Below the pieces are notes generated by a model. It worked only from the letters and a program-made list of their open reading frames with translations. It did not search any database and was not told the DNA's origin. This document shows, piece after piece, positions 10,691 to 22,131 of a stretch of DNA of 64,000 nucleotides. Numbering within the stretch: position 1 is the first letter of the stretch; every line of letters begins with the position of its first letter. Source of the DNA: Ariolimax columbianus (taxonomy: Eukaryota; Mollusca; Gastropoda; Stylommatophora; Arionidae). The stretch is from NCBI GenBank assembly GCA_036924085.1, contig JAVGWX010000011.1, positions 38,683,470-38,747,469 on the forward strand. Reading direction: 5' to 3'. A program made the translations under genes and the position numbers.

Positions 10691-11448
10691 TTGTTGAATA
10701 GATGGTACCCAAAAACGATGCCTATTACCAGTTGAACAGAAGAGAGCAGGTCGTTGTCTTCAGACTTCGCACTGGCCACAATAGACTGAGGTACCACCTA
10801 TTCAACAAATTGAAGACAGGTGGTACCGACGAATGTCCGTGTGGTACCGAGAAAATGACCGCTGAGCATCTGCTGCAGAACTGCCCGACATACGAGGATC
10901 AGAGAGAGCAGATGTGGTCATCACCAGTGGAACCACAAGACAAGCTCTATGGCAGTGGCGACAGCCTCAGGATGACCGCCGCTTTTTTCGAAAAAATAAT
11001 GGTTACTGTCTGACTGCGTACGAAGAAGAAGAAGAAGAAGAAGAATAGATGGTACCTCGGTCTATTGTGGCCAGTGCGAAGTCTGAAGACCACGACCTGC
11101 TCTCTTCTGTTCAACTGGTAATAGGCATCGTTTTTTGTGTAGCCAGTATGTTCGGTTTCTCATTTGGTCATGTATCTAGCTCTAATAAGCCGTTTTGACT
11201 CTTCGTATGTCATAAAAGTATCTGGTTGTGGTAGTTTTGCACCTTCTTTTGCCAGTCTGTCTGCCTCCTCGTTGCCTTGGATGTTGCAGTGGGATGGAAC
11301 CCACTGTACCGCTACCCTTTTTGGTGCGGACTGCTAGCATAGTTGACAGAGTACTGCTCTTAAATCATTAAGTTCAGTATTTTTCTGGCTTTTTAGTGCT
11401 GTGACTACGGCCAGAGCATCTGTAAGCAGGACTATATGGCTTTCATTC
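10691..11448 (-). mobile_element. Jockey/I-like LINE copy E, interrupted
   Basis: The minus strand encodes the end of RNase H (VVTALKS, VQWVPSHC, GNEEADRLAKEGA) and then NRREQVVVFRLRTGH and PRYHLFNK. It is split by copy D at 10710-11043 and resumes at 10691-10709. The C-terminal knuckle is absent, cut near 10690 where repeat X lies. At 11448 it abuts an unrelated RTE-like RT core. Confidence 0.85.
10710..11043 (+). mobile_element. Jockey/I-like LINE copy D, 334-bp 5'-truncated insertion
   Basis: Starts inside the C-terminal region (KNDAYYQLNRREQ) and runs open through the knuckle CPCGTEKMTAEHLLQNC and FFEKIMVTV to its stop, then GACTGCGTAC and (GAA)7. It is inserted in opposite orientation into copy E, with the perfect duplication AATAGATGGTACC at 10697-10709 and 11044-11056 (14 bp if the preceding G is counted). 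The reading frame of E is continuous once D is removed. Confidence 0.95.
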
Positions 11449-11690
11449 CTTTAATCTACCAATCAACTCCTGGAGTTCCCTTTCTGTGCCTGCCAATACA
11501 TAAATATCATCAGCAAATCGGAAGTTTGTGATAAGCCTGTCACCTATTTTAACCGTGCCAACATGTCCGTTTAAGGTCGTCTCCATTATTCTCTCCAAGA
11601 ATATATTTAAGAGTGTTGGGGAGAGTATACATCCCTGTCTCACACCCACCGTCGTACGGAACCAATCGCCTAGCTTCAAGTGTACCTAAC
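11449..11690 (-). mobile_element. RTE-like RT palm fragment
   Basis: The minus strand encodes VGVRQGCILSPTLLNIFLER followed by FRFADDIYVLAG, the B and C boxes of an RT with the catalytic ADD intact, and the start of the following helix (ELQELIGRLKE). It is open over 78 codons, but only this palm section remains. AT-rich unique DNA (11695-11812) lies upstream of it. Confidence 0.8.
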
Positions 11691-11814
11691 GATTTAATTG
11701 ATGATTACCAAATGATAACTTGATGATTACTTATATTTTACTTAATATTACTTTAAGATTACTTAATTACTTGATGGTTACTTGATAATTACTTAATGAC
11801 TACTTAATTACCCG

Positions 11815-12240
11815 TCCATCAGCGACCATTGTATAGCTCCAGGTTCTAACTTCGTCTCCAACTATCCCTTTCATGGGCTATGGAGGTCCATTGCGTAATA
11901 GACTTTCTGCTTCTCGTTTCATGGATGTTTTGCTGTAGTGCAATGGAGTTTGACCAGCGCTTTGGAGACCTTTTCCGCGGTCTTTTTCCGTTCCGGTCGT
12001 TCCAGACTGTTGTCCATCTTTGCTCTTGAGCGGCTGGCCTGCCCAATGTTTGGCTGTGTTTGCGTAGCCAGCTGCAGCACTGGCCAATTTATAATTGTAG
12101 GTCGGAATTGGGGCGATTCTGAATGCTATTGAAGCGGAGTATATCAATGAGGAAGATGACATAATCCCTATAGCTGTAAGCTGGCAGCTCTTGACAGCCC
12201 AATGCCTCCCTAACAAAACACACGTCCTCCTCAATTGTTG
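11815..12240 (-). mobile_element. LINE C-terminal tail fragment
   Basis: Minus-strand EQRWTTVWNDRNGKRPRKR, SPKRWSN and ERDSWRRS match the usual end of LINE polyproteins (xRWxxxxxxW-x-GKRxRGRPxxRW ... DRxxW). Frames shift at least once. No RT core is present. Confidence 0.55.
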
Positions 12241-12244
12241 TAGG

Positions 12245-12756
12245 GATGTGTAGAGTGTGTTGAGAATGGTGGGGTGTGGTGGTAACAGCAGTATCGCAGA
12301 TCAGTCAGCCTTGGTCATAAAGTCAGGAGGTGCTCGACTGACTCCTCGTGGTCATGGCAGAATCTGCAGTTCGGTTCAAATAGTGGGTCTAATCTATTCA
12401 GATGTTTGTTGAACAGGGCATGGCCTGTTCTCAGCTTGAAGATTAAACTCTGGTCTCTTCGTTTCAGTTTCTTGGCTGAGTCCTGGGGATCTGGTTTTGC
12501 TTGGTTTCTTAAATATACTCGGCCTGTCTGGGATGTGGCCCACTGATCTAACCACGCCTATCTAGTTTTTTTTCAGGATTTGCTTGCACGTTTGTAGTCT
12601 GATATGAGGTAGTGGCTGTGGTAGCATTGCCCCGCTTCTGGCCAGCTCACCAGCCTTCTCATTTCCTGGCATTCCGACATGGCCAGGTATTCACTGCAGC
12701 ATGACTTCCGCTCCATAAGAGGTGGACAATTGGTCAATTAGCCTTTAGCCCGCCGC
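12245..12756 (-). mobile_element. RNase H-knuckle end of a second jockey-like LINE
   Basis: Minus strand: PGHVGMPGNEKAGELARSGA, the last RNase H motif, then a decayed RLQTCKQIL region and CRFCHDHEESVEHLLTL, which has the CxxC...H spacing of the terminal knuckle. Related ends occur at 31862-32290/35628-35735 and 51490-51712. Several stops. Repeat W adjoins it at 12757. Confidence 0.7.
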
Positions 12757-13062
12757 ATTCTTTTTTGAAAATTTCCACAACTCTATATTTCGCTATGGTA
12801 GTTGACTTTCAAAATTTGTAACTTTTCTGTTTGTTGGTCAATAAATATGATTTTTGTGTGTGTAAAGACACAATTGAATAAAGTAAGTGTTGGTATATTT
12901 GTTTTTGTTGTGTGTTTATTAATTTCTGAGATACAAAAAGATGCGGTTAAAATTTATGGAAAACCAACACAAAATTTAGACTCGACCGCTAGGCCTAGTC
13001 GCTCCGATTCCATGGAAAACCACAACAATTTATCGATACTGTATTTACAGAGACTCTGGACC
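12757..13062 (+). repeat. Dispersed repeat W, left-hand copy
   Basis: Shares CTATGGTAGTTGACTTTCAA, ATACAAAAAGATG, CTAGGCCTAGTCGCTCCGAT and AAACCACAACAA with the fuller copy at 58318-58822. With the inverted copy at 13488-13835 it forms arms of about 170 bp. Class unknown; no coding potential seen. Confidence 0.75.
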
Positions 13063-13174
13063 AGGGAGTGAAAAAGATTAGAGTATATCAATTCAGATCT
13101 ATGTTCTTTTAGTGTCATTTACAGCACACAAAGCAGACGCATGTGCTCTTCAGTTTGATCTGTGTAACGCCACT

Positions 13175-14045
13175 CTTTTCAGCTCATGTATGTTGATCAA
13201 GCCCTCTCTGACGATGTGTTCTGCGGAGAGTTTTTTTCGGTCTTCCTCTTTTCCTTCTGCCTGATGGTGACCACGTAAATGCTTGTGGAGGGAGTCTGTT
13301 GCTGTCTATTCTAAGAACATGCCCGATGTATGACCACCGTTTTTGTTTCTGACGAGTGATCAAACAAATTGTTGATTGACGACTTCTCTAGTTGTTTTGT
13401 TGGTTAGGAATTGCTGCCAGTCAATGTTGAACAGTTCTCTAATTAGCAGCTGAATACATCTCCCATATATACACGATATGTTGCCGGTTAAAGTATCGTA
13501 TGTTCGATTACAAATGGCTTTTGAACAGTTTTAATTTTGTATTCGCCGTTTGGAGAAAGCTGACTTTTTACGAAAGGTGAAGTAGGTTGTTGGGAAAGAT
13601 CTTTATCGAGTAGATCTGTTTATTTTGTTTGTATAAATGAAAGAACTACATTTGAATTGGAAACTAACAGTTGTGTCGATAGTGTAAACACAGCATCGAT
13701 ACATTGTTGTGGTTTCCATGGTTTTCTATCGGAGCGACTAGGCCTAGCGGTCGAGTCAAAATTTTTTCCGAGATTTTCATAAATTTTGAACTTCATCTTT
13801 TTGTATCTCAGAAACTAACAAACACACAACAAAGTCTTGAGTCATTTTGCTTCCCAGATAGGTAAAACTGTCAACTGTTTGTACTACATCTCCATGCAAC
13901 TGTATAAATAGCAGGCTTGTATGTGAAATTCATGATCTTCGTCTAGGAAGAATTGATGAGTTCTATATGTTCTGATTGTCGGCCTAGTCGATCGTACTTG
14001 TTTTGCACTTCTCCAAGAGTGCCAGGTCATTTGCAAAATCAAGAT
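13175..14045 (-). mobile_element. LINE RT fragment split by repeat W
   Basis: Minus strand 14045-13840 reads LDFANDLALLEKCK (FADDLALL box, first catalytic D replaced by N) and VDSFTYLGSKMTQD. The frame is then cut by the inverted W copy (13488-13835). Beyond it, 13487-13175 has NIDWQQFLTNKTTREVVNQQ, a GGHTSGMFLE (GHVxRM) region and a KEEDRKK end. It is one RT tail with a W copy inside it. Confidence 0.65.
13488..13835 (-). repeat. Dispersed repeat W, inverted copy
   Basis: The minus strand matches 58400-58822: GAACATACGATACTTTAACC, CTACTCGATAAAGATCTTTC, CGACCGCTAGGCCTAGTCGC. It lies inside the RT fragment 13175-14045 and inverted relative to 12757-13062. Confidence 0.8.
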
Positions 14046-14049
14046 CCTT

Positions 14050-14390
14050 TAGAATCGTGCCATTTATTCATCGTATGCCAAAATGTCGCAATTGGGTTCA
14101 TATTTCCGTGCATTTTACATGAAACCGTCAGCGAAAGTAAAGAGAGCAGCCATCTTGCTTGGCACCGTAAGAATTGCGGTAAGAGGAAGGTTCTGTTCGG
14201 GTCCAGACCCTCCCCCTCCCTCTCCCCCCTCACCTCCCTCCCCCACCACTGTCAGGTAATAGTGCATATCTGGCTACGTACAACTTCGATAACGGCCCTA
14301 GTCTTCTGCAGTCCGTCTCTACTAATCGGCCCGGTAGAGCTAACACAAGCGACGCGCGTAAACAAAGGCGCCCTACTCTCAGGAACAAAG
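14050..14390. other. No recognised feature
   Basis: Contains a pyrimidine-rich stretch (14205-14250). Open frames in it have no recognised domain. Confidence 0.4.
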
Positions 14391-14394
14391 TCCA

Positions 14395-15420
14395 TCTCAA
14401 GACTGGGACTCGCGACATACGCCTAACAGTGTGCCCCTACAACTGCCGCTCTATTTACTCTGCACCACATCTGGGCCACCTTATTGACGAGAGTAGCAGT
14501 ACAAAAGGGAGTCCGACAGGGATGTATCCTCTCACCTTATCTGTACAACATATATGCGGAATGTATAATGAGAAATGTTCGAGGAGATGAGAACATTGAA
14601 AGTCTCGACCCATTTACGATTGGGTGGGGGGGTTACGAGAATCCAGAGTTACGATACACAGTGATACTATCAAGAAGTGCAGAAGGGCTAGAGCAGCTAC
14701 TTTCAGCCGTTAATGGACATAGTAAAGATCAAAATCTGTTCATATACATAAACAAAACAAAGATAATGACCACCGATAAAACACAATGTCAGCATAAATT
14801 TACAGTGGGTGGTGAGGAAATAGATAAGATCACACATTTTGAATATTTGGGCTCCAGAATTGACAAAAATGGCGACTGCTCGAAAGAAATCAGAAGAAGA
14901 CTAGCTATGGCAATGCAGAGACTGAACAGGCTGAAGAAATTATGGCAGGGCACCAACAAAAGATAAAAGTAAAAGTCTTGAGAGCCTGTGTTTTTTCTGT
15001 GGCAGCTTATGGATGTGAAACATGGACGATTACCAAAACTTCTAGACAAAAAGTCGAATCCTTCGAGTCAAAATGTTACAGAAAGATCCTCAGAATACCC
15101 TGGACAGAGAAAAGAATAAAATGTAGACATTCGGCAAGAGTTGAGCATAGAGGAGAACTGGTTTATCAATTCCATTTTGGCTAGAAAATGCAAATACTTT
15201 GGTCACATCAAGAGACACAACGGTCTTGAGAGAACGGTGATGGAAGGTATGGTGCCAGGCAAAAGAGGAAGGGGTAGACCAAGAAGACGATGGCACCAAG
15301 ATATCCAGGAATGCCTGAGTATGACAGTGGCGGAAGCTGGTGTTTTGGCAAGGGAACGAGTTTCTTTCAGACAGACTGTGATGGGAGCGACGTTCTAAAA
15401 AGGACATGCTACATGATGAT
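14395..15420 (+). mobile_element. RTE-like LINE, internally deleted, RT active site deleted
   Basis: At 14420-14480 a frame reads TVCPYNCRSIYSAPHLGHLI, resembling an AP-endonuclease N-terminus. It jumps directly to the RT palm at 14490 (KGVRQGCILSPYLYNIYAE), so most of the endonuclease and the RT fingers are missing. The catalytic box reads LRYTVILSR where the sister copy at 40250 has LRYANNTVILSR, so three residues (ADD) are gone. EYLGSRIDKNGDCSKEIRRR, YGCETWTITK and the terminal GKRGRGRPRRRW follow across two frameshifts, ending with RQTVMGATF. Confidence 0.85.
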
Positions 15421-15440
15421 GAGCAGATTAAGTCACGATA

Positions 15441-15650
15441 TTAGAGGCATCTCGGAGATCGAACGAGAAAAAGAACTGTCAGCGGTTTGGAATGACGGCA
15501 CGGGTGCTTACATCGGCTACCGCAATGCCAACTTTATCAACTCACACTGGACTTTTTGTCGCCCAAGACAGGGTCCGCTGGAGACGAAGTTGGGACCCGC
15601 AGCTACGCTGAGGAACGGGTCATCAAGATCAAGATGCCAAAATATTCGGG
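15441..15650 (+). mobile_element. LINE 3' end with GATCAA-type tail
   Basis: Plus-strand WRRSWDPQLR and a tail of ATCAAGATCAAGATG match the minus-strand end at 37985-38060 (WRPSWDPQLRNGSSRSR). That marks a LINE family whose 3' terminus is a short GATCAA-like repeat. Only the terminus is kept. Confidence 0.5.
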
Positions 15651-15654
15651 AGTG

Positions 15655-15840
15655 TAAGGCTGACCTTATGTCTCACGAGAGAGGCCAAGGCCGCTCGCAG
15701 TTTGTTCCCCATTTCTTCTGCAAGTCTCCGTGTTAACGCAGCACAGGACATTGCAGGAAGGACAGGGGAGTTGATGGGAGAGGAACGAAGGGTCCGACTC
15801 CAGTAACAGTCCAAGCCCCTCCTCGCCATCTGTTGTTAGT
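15655..15840. other. Open but unrecognised segment
   Basis: A plus frame reads SLFPISSASLRVNAAQDIAG and the minus strand is open for 66 codons. I recognise neither, and no second copy in the window helps. Confidence 0.3.
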
Positions 15841-15845
15841 TTTGG

Positions 15846-15990
15846 ATCTAGACTGTTCTGTTTCTAGACTGTTCTGTATCTAGACTGTTCTGTATCTAGA
15901 CTGTTCTAGATCTAGACTGTTCTGGGTGTAGACTGTTCTGGATCTAGACTGTTCTGTATCTAGACTGTTCTGGATCTAGACTGTTATGTA
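15846..15990. repeat. 16-bp minisatellite
   Basis: Nine units of TCTAGACTGTTCTGTA with TGTA, TGGA or TAGA ends; each unit contains TCTAGA. Confidence 0.9.
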
Positions 15991-16107
15991 TGTTGAGCAG
16001 ACGTCCAAGATAGCATGAGTCCACCAAGTTTTTCTTATCGAGGACGACTTGGTCAAAATCGGTGAAACAGTAGCACAAACTCTGCTCTTGAAGATATTCA
16101 ATTCATA

Positions 16108-16195
16108 TTCAGTCATCCAGAGTGTTCAGCATTCGATGAACCAGTCATCCAGAGTGTTCAGCATTCGTTGAACCAGTCATCCAGAGTGTTCAGGA
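16108..16195. repeat. 32-bp tandem triplet
   Basis: Three units starting CAGTCATCCAGAGTGTTCAG, two of them ending CATTCGxTGAAC. The flanks 15991-16107 and 16196-16369 show nothing recognisable. Confidence 0.85.
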
Positions 16196-16369
16196 ATTTG
16201 AAATGAGGCATGTTTCTGGCAGCGTTGGAAGCATGCTAACACGAGGCGCCATTGTGTAGAACCAGTTCAAATCCTGCGCTAGCAATATTTATGCAAATCG
16301 ACATTTACCCAATGATAAATTGAACAGATATGCGGCTGCTATGAGATCAGTGCTTTCTGTCTACGTTAC

Positions 16370-17037
16370 ATAGCACAACATGAAATGGCATGACATGACA
16401 TGGCATAACAACATCACTTGACATAACATAACATAACAGCTTGACGTCACAATATATGACATAACATAACACAAAATAACAACACAACATAACATAACAA
16501 CGTAACATAACAACATAACATAACAGCAAAACAACATAACATAACATAACAACATACCATAATAACATGACATAACATAACATAATGACGCTACATAGCA
16601 TAATATGACATAGCATCATCACATAACAAGACAAGACATAACAGCACAACAAAACATAACCAAAAAAAACACATCACAACACAGCACATCACAACACGAT
16701 ACAATACACCACAACACATCACAACACAACACATCGCATCACAATAGAACACAGTACATCACATCACATCACAGCACATCATAAAACATCACAACACATC
16801 ACATCACAAAACAATTTGGCACAACACATCACAATACAACATAAGACATCACAACACATCACATCATCACATCACAATACAACACATCACATCATAGCAT
16901 ATCACATCACAACCCAGCACATCACAACACAACACATAACATCAAAACACATCACGGCACACCACAGCACATCACGTCACATCACAACACATCACATCTC
17001 ATCACAACACAACACATCACATCACAACACAACATGC
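16370..17037. repeat. AACAT- and CACATCACAACA-type simple repeats
   Basis: The left half is degenerate ACATAACATA; from about 16650 the right half is degenerate CACATCACAACACA. Open frames on both strands (Cys/Tyr/Val-rich or His/Thr-rich) are repeat translation. Confidence 0.9.
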
Positions 17038-17159
17038 ATTTGATATTAAATTGTCCCGAATTCCAGCGTTAAAAGAAAACATGAACAATCGGTTATTGTC
17101 ATTTTATCACGTGATTGTACACCGTTTGTTTTTGTTTAATTAGACATATACAACATCAC

Positions 17160-18840
17160 TGCTCTCCGGAAAGATCTAGATGTGGTTATTCACTTTCACA
17201 TAGCGGCAACGTAATTCATCATTATCATCATCATCACCATTATAAATGCCGTCTCCACAGCGGAGTTTGACGGTAGTAGATCTATAGCTACCTCTGTACC
17301 TTGCCAGGTTGGTGCACTCTGTGTGTACCGACCACATCTTGATGTTGACTGTACCTCTGCCACGCCAACTACTTCTATCGCTCTTCACTCCAATCTAACC
17401 TTTAACAGGCCTGTCTTTTGTTGTTTTGATTTGTATTTCCTTCAGAAACGTCTTCTCCATCTTGAGTTGTTCCAGAACCTCACTATTTATTTTCCTGTCT
17501 ATCCAAGAAATTCACGCGTCTTCTGAAGACCCACATTTCAAAGACTTCAATCCTCTCCTCTGTTATCTTGGTCAGGGTCCGTGTTTCTACTTCACACCAC
17601 AAAACCCCACACCACAAAACCCCACATTTACAAAACGCCATACCACAAAACTCCACACCACAAAACTCCACACCACAAAACGCCACACCACAAAACGCCA
17701 CACCACAAAACTCCACACCACAAAACTCCACACCACAAAACGCTGCACCACAAAACACCACACCACAAAACACCACACCACAAAACACCACACCACAAAA
17801 CCCCACACCACAAAACGCCACACCACAAAACCCCACACCACAAAACGCCATACCACAAAACTCCACACCACAAAACTCCACACCACAAAACCCCACACCA
17901 CAAAACACCACACCACGAAACACCACACCACAAAACTCCACACAACAAAACGCCACACCACAAAACCCCACACCACAAAACACCACACCACAAAACTCCA
18001 CATCACAAATCGCTACACCACAAAACACCACACCACAAAACTCCACACCACAAAACTCCACACCACAAAACACCACACCACAAAACTCCACACCACAAAA
18101 CACCACACCACAAAACTCCACACCACAAAACACCACACCACAAAACACCACACCACAAAACACCACACCACAAAACACCACACCACAAAACTCCACACCA
18201 CAAAACGCTACACCACAAAACCCCACACCACAAAACCCCACACCACAAAACGCCACACCACAAAACACCACACCACAAAACACCACACCACAAAACTCCA
18301 CACCACAAAACGCTACACCACAAAACGCCACACCACAAAACTCCACACCACAAAACTCCACACCACAAAACCCCACACCACAAAACGCCACACCACAAAA
18401 CTCCACACCACAAAACCCGACACCACAAAACGCCACACCACAAAACTCCACACCACAAAACCCCACACCACAAAACCCCACACCACAAAACCCCACACCA
18501 CAAAACGCCACACCACAAAACCCCACACCACAAAATCCCACACCACAAAACCCCACACCACAAAACGCACGACCCATACCATTAAATGATGATATATTTT
18601 AGTTTCTGAGATGTCTACTTGTAGAGAAGTGGATGTTTGATGCGGTTTCTTCTCCATTGCAATTATCTTAATGATCTTCCTTTCGCATCTGCCATCCTCC
18701 GTTATTAGCTGACCAATGAATAAGTAAGTGGACACGGTATCCCGACTTCATCCTTGTATGTGGATACTGATAGTTCACGTAGCTCCCTTGTTACACACAC
18801 GCCTGCTTTGTTCTCTCTGCCACTCCTCCATGTTCAATAC
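17160..18840 (-). mobile_element. LINE RT fragment interrupted by a 15-bp satellite
   Basis: Upstream of the array the minus strand reads YLFIGQLITEDGRCERKIIK (the YLGxLITEDGRCxxEI segment). Downstream it reads VETRTLTKITEERIEVFEMW and VFRRRVNFLDRQ, matching YGCETWTLTKxxEKRIxxFEMW. About 975 bp of array separates two segments that are normally some 30 residues apart. The 3' end (17170-17290) resembles that of the 8455-9180 element. Confidence 0.8.
17593..18567. repeat. 15-bp satellite with one hypervariable position
   Basis: About 65 near-perfect units of CACACCACAAAACNC. Position N is T, G, A or C in roughly equal numbers with no short period, while other positions differ only about ten times in the whole array. 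Because 15 is a multiple of 3, all frames stay open (for example TPQN followed by S, A, P or T), which produces several spurious long ORFs on both strands. Confidence 0.95.
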
Positions 18841-19084
18841 ACGTTTTTGTCCTTTTTATTCAGTACGTGGAGGACATTTGTAACTACCGGAAAGAATAAA
18901 GGTGATTAACTGACAGTTAGCAATAACGAGATAAGATACCTAGTGCTTTAACATAATGGCATGGAAGACGGTTTATTGCAGCGTTTTTAACCAATTACAC
19001 GTTCGCCAAACACATAACGTTTTGCTGCTTACTTACTTCCCCTGTCAGCCATCTTGTTCCAGTGTTCAGCCACGTGGATTGTCT
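18841..19084. other. No recognised feature
   Basis: I see no motif or repeat in this interval. Confidence 0.4.
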
Positions 19085-19317
19085 TGTCATTAACCCACTC
19101 ACCCCCTCTGTGAATATGTCACCCATATTATATGTTTTCATTTACCGAAGACGGAAGGTGCGAATATCGCAGTTCAGCTGTAAACTAGCGACACTACGCT
19201 TTCTGTCCTCTAGACTACATCCTGCTACTTGCAAAGCCCTGTTCAGGGCCTGCTAGCGGGAGATTGAGAACGGACGACGACGACAAAGAAGAAGAAGAAG
19301 AAGAAGAAGAAGAACGT
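19085..19317 (+). mobile_element. Repeat X, copy 4 (3' half with GAA tail)
   Basis: GGTGCGAATATCGCAGTTCA, CTGCTACTTGCAAAGCCCTG, TAGCGGGAGATTGAGAACGG and a tail of (GAC)n then (GAA)n match X copies at 62930 and 63090. The frame through it (FGSGRLR-like) becomes a run of Glu from the tail, not a gene. Confidence 0.8.
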
Positions 19318-19782
19318 GTTTTCAGAAGATTTGGACATGTTATCACGTGGTTTGGGTCTTGTGTTGCTCCATATTCGCTTTCCTCATCGTCTTTTTGTCC
19401 ACACCGATTTAAGTTACCCCTGTATCACGATGCACCAGTTCTTCTTCTTCTTCTTCTTCTTCTTCTTCTTCTTCTTCTTCTTCTTCTTCTTCTTCTTCTT
19501 CTTCTTCTTCTTCTTCTTCTTCGTACGCTGTCAGACGTCAACTTGAATCTGTTCGAAGAAAGCAGCTGTCATCCTGAGGCTGTCGACACTGCCATAGAGA
19601 TTGTCTAGTGTTGCCACTGGTGATGGCCACATGTGCTTTCTCTGGTCCTCGTACGTCTGGCAATTTTGCAGCAGATGTTCAGCGGTCATTTTCCCTGTAC
19701 CACACGAGCATTCGTCAGTACCACCTATCTTCAATTTATTGAATAGATGGTACCTCAGTCTGTTGTGGCCTATGCGGAGTCT

Positions 19783-22131
19783 TCTTCTTCTTCTTCTTCT
19801 GCGTACACAGTCAGACAGTAACCATTATTTTCTCGAAAAAAGCGGCGGTCATCCTGAGACTCTCGCCACTACCATACAGCTTGTCTTGCAGTTCCACTGG
19901 CAATGGCCACATCTGCTCTCTCTGATCCTCGTATGTCGGGCAGTTCTGCAGCAGATGTTCAGTGGTCATTTTACCAGTACCGCACGGGCATTCGTCGGTA
20001 CACCCTATCTTCAGTTTGTTGAATAGGTGGTACCTCAGTCTGTTGTGGCCAGTGCGAAGTCTGAAGACAACGACCTGCTCTCTTCGGTTCAACTGGTAAT
20101 AGGCATCGTTTTTGGTGTAACCAGTATGTTCGGTTTCCCATTTGGACATGTATCTGGCTTTGATAAGCCGTTTTGACTCTTCGTACGTCATACTGGTATC
20201 TGTTTGTGGTAGCCTTGCACCTTCTTTTGCCAGTCTGTCTGCCTCCTCGTTGCCTAGGATGTTGCAGTGTGACGGAACCCACTGTACCACCACCCTTTTT
20301 GGTGCGGACTGCTGGCACAGTTTGCAGAGTGCTGCTCTTAAGTCATTAAGCTCAGTGTTCTTCTGGCTTTTTAGCGCTGTGACTACTTCGAGAGCATCTG
20401 TCAGCAAGACTATATGGCTCTCATTTTCACTGTGTGTTACCATTTCTTCCACTGCCGCCCTCAGTGCCTCTGCCTCTGCTCTGAAATTGCTTGTGTACTT
20501 ACCAGTAGCGAATGACAGTGTTATTTTTCTGCCATTTGGTAGGTTCAGGAATGCTCCTGTCCCTCCGTTCTGTGTAGTGTTTGTTACAGAACCGTCGGTG
20601 TATGCATGGGTCCAGTCCATGCTTGGGTAGCTTTTCGTTATGAAGCTTAGGGTAGTGTCTCTCCTTTCTTTCTCACTCTGGCAGTTTTTGTTTGCAATAC
20701 CTGGTATATTTTCTACCACCTCTGGAAATATATCCTGCCTCCAAGTAGGTTTTCGTACAGTAGTGATGGGTTTTGGTGTTGTTAGTGCGTTTATGGGATC
20801 TTCGTGCATCTTTGCTTTGGCTATTTCTGCAAAGTTTCTCCGCTTCAGTTTCCCATTTCCCAGATTGTTTAGTCTCTGGTACATTGGATGGTCCGTCAGT
20901 CTTCGGAGTTTCTCTGACTGCAGCTGGGCTCTGCAGTCTCTTCTATCGGTCATGGATTGCAGTCTTGTAATCTTTTCAAGTTCTACAATTGGCGTTGACT
21001 TCATGCCACCTGTTATGATTCTCATGGCTTGGTTTTGAAGTTTGTTAACTTTGTCGAAGTTCGCCTTCGCTGCTGTTGTCCATGCCGCAATGCCATACTC
21101 GAGAACTGGTCTCACTCTTCCAGTGTACAGTTTCTTTAGTATGCTTTCGTCTGCTCCCCAGCTTGTGCCAGCAAGTTTCCTCATGATCGCCATTCTTTCT
21201 CTGGCTTTCATTCGGTTTCTCTCAATCTGACTTTTCCATGTCATGCGCCGATCAAATGTGACTCCCAGATAGGTTGGGTTGTCGTTTGGCTGCAGGATTT
21301 TGCCGTTTAGGTTTAATTTGGTACTTTGGGGTTTTAATGAGAGCGAGAATATTGTGCACGTGGTTTTCTCCTCGTTTATTTTGACCAGCCATGAGTTCGC
21401 CCACTCTTCCAGCGATGTTAGGGCCGTTTGCATCTGATTTCTTGCTATGGTGAGATTCTTTTCAGAGGTCCACATAGCCAGATCGTCTGCAAACATTGAG
21501 CTATGGACTCTTCTTGGTATATTCTCTGTAATATCGTTTATATATACCAGAAAGAGTGTGGGTGACAGTACTCCCCCTTGGGGTACTCCCTGCTCGAGTG
21601 TCACCTTTTTGCTCATCTGCCCTTGTACTTGGACTCTGGCCGTTCTTTGTTTGAGGTAGTGGTTGATCCACTTGTACATCTTCCCACAGACATCACTTCT
21701 TCTCAGCTTGACTCTAAGTCCGTCCTTCCAGACTTTGTCAAATGCCTTTTCCAGATCCACCCAAACAGCTACTGTGTGCTTCTGTGCCTGGTAGGCATCT
21801 TCTATCTCCTGGGCTATGAGGATGACCTGGTCCTCAGTGGATCTGTGCTGTCTAAAGCCGGCTTGCTGTGGGATTAGAATTCGTTTTTCTTCCAGATGCC
21901 ACATCAGTCTGGTGTTTATCATCCGTTCCATCAGCTTGCCGACACAGCTCAGTAGGCTTATGGGCCTGTATCCATTCGGATCTGTTTTATCCTTTCCTGT
22001 TTTTGGTACTGGTACCAGTATTGCATCCTTCCATGCCTGGGGTACAATACCCCTTTTCCAGCTTTGGTTCAGGACTGATAGTAGTTTTTTCTTCGCTGTT
22101 TGGCCCAGCCCCATCAGCATTTCGTTTGTTA
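19783..22131 (-). mobile_element. Jockey/I-like LINE copy B, intact from RT to tail
   Basis: 5'-truncated at ITNEMLMGLGQ in the RT fingers, then uninterrupted to the stop and a (GAA)6 tail. It sits in copy C between CTATGCGGAGTCT at 19770-19782 and 22132-22144. Perfect duplications and an open frame suggest a recent insertion. The lost 5' part (endonuclease and RT start) can be seen in copy A. Confidence 0.95.

Noticed and set aside
14484..15398. Functional reverse transcriptase gene
   Set aside because: The catalytic ADD residues are deleted, the frame is broken twice, and the RT fingers are missing.
17426..18735. Long ORFs of 120-390 codons (TPQN-, HHKTP-, FCGV- and LWCGV-repeat proteins) on both strands
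   Set aside because: All are frames through one 15-bp tandem array; openness on both strands and in several frames follows from the unit length, not from selection.
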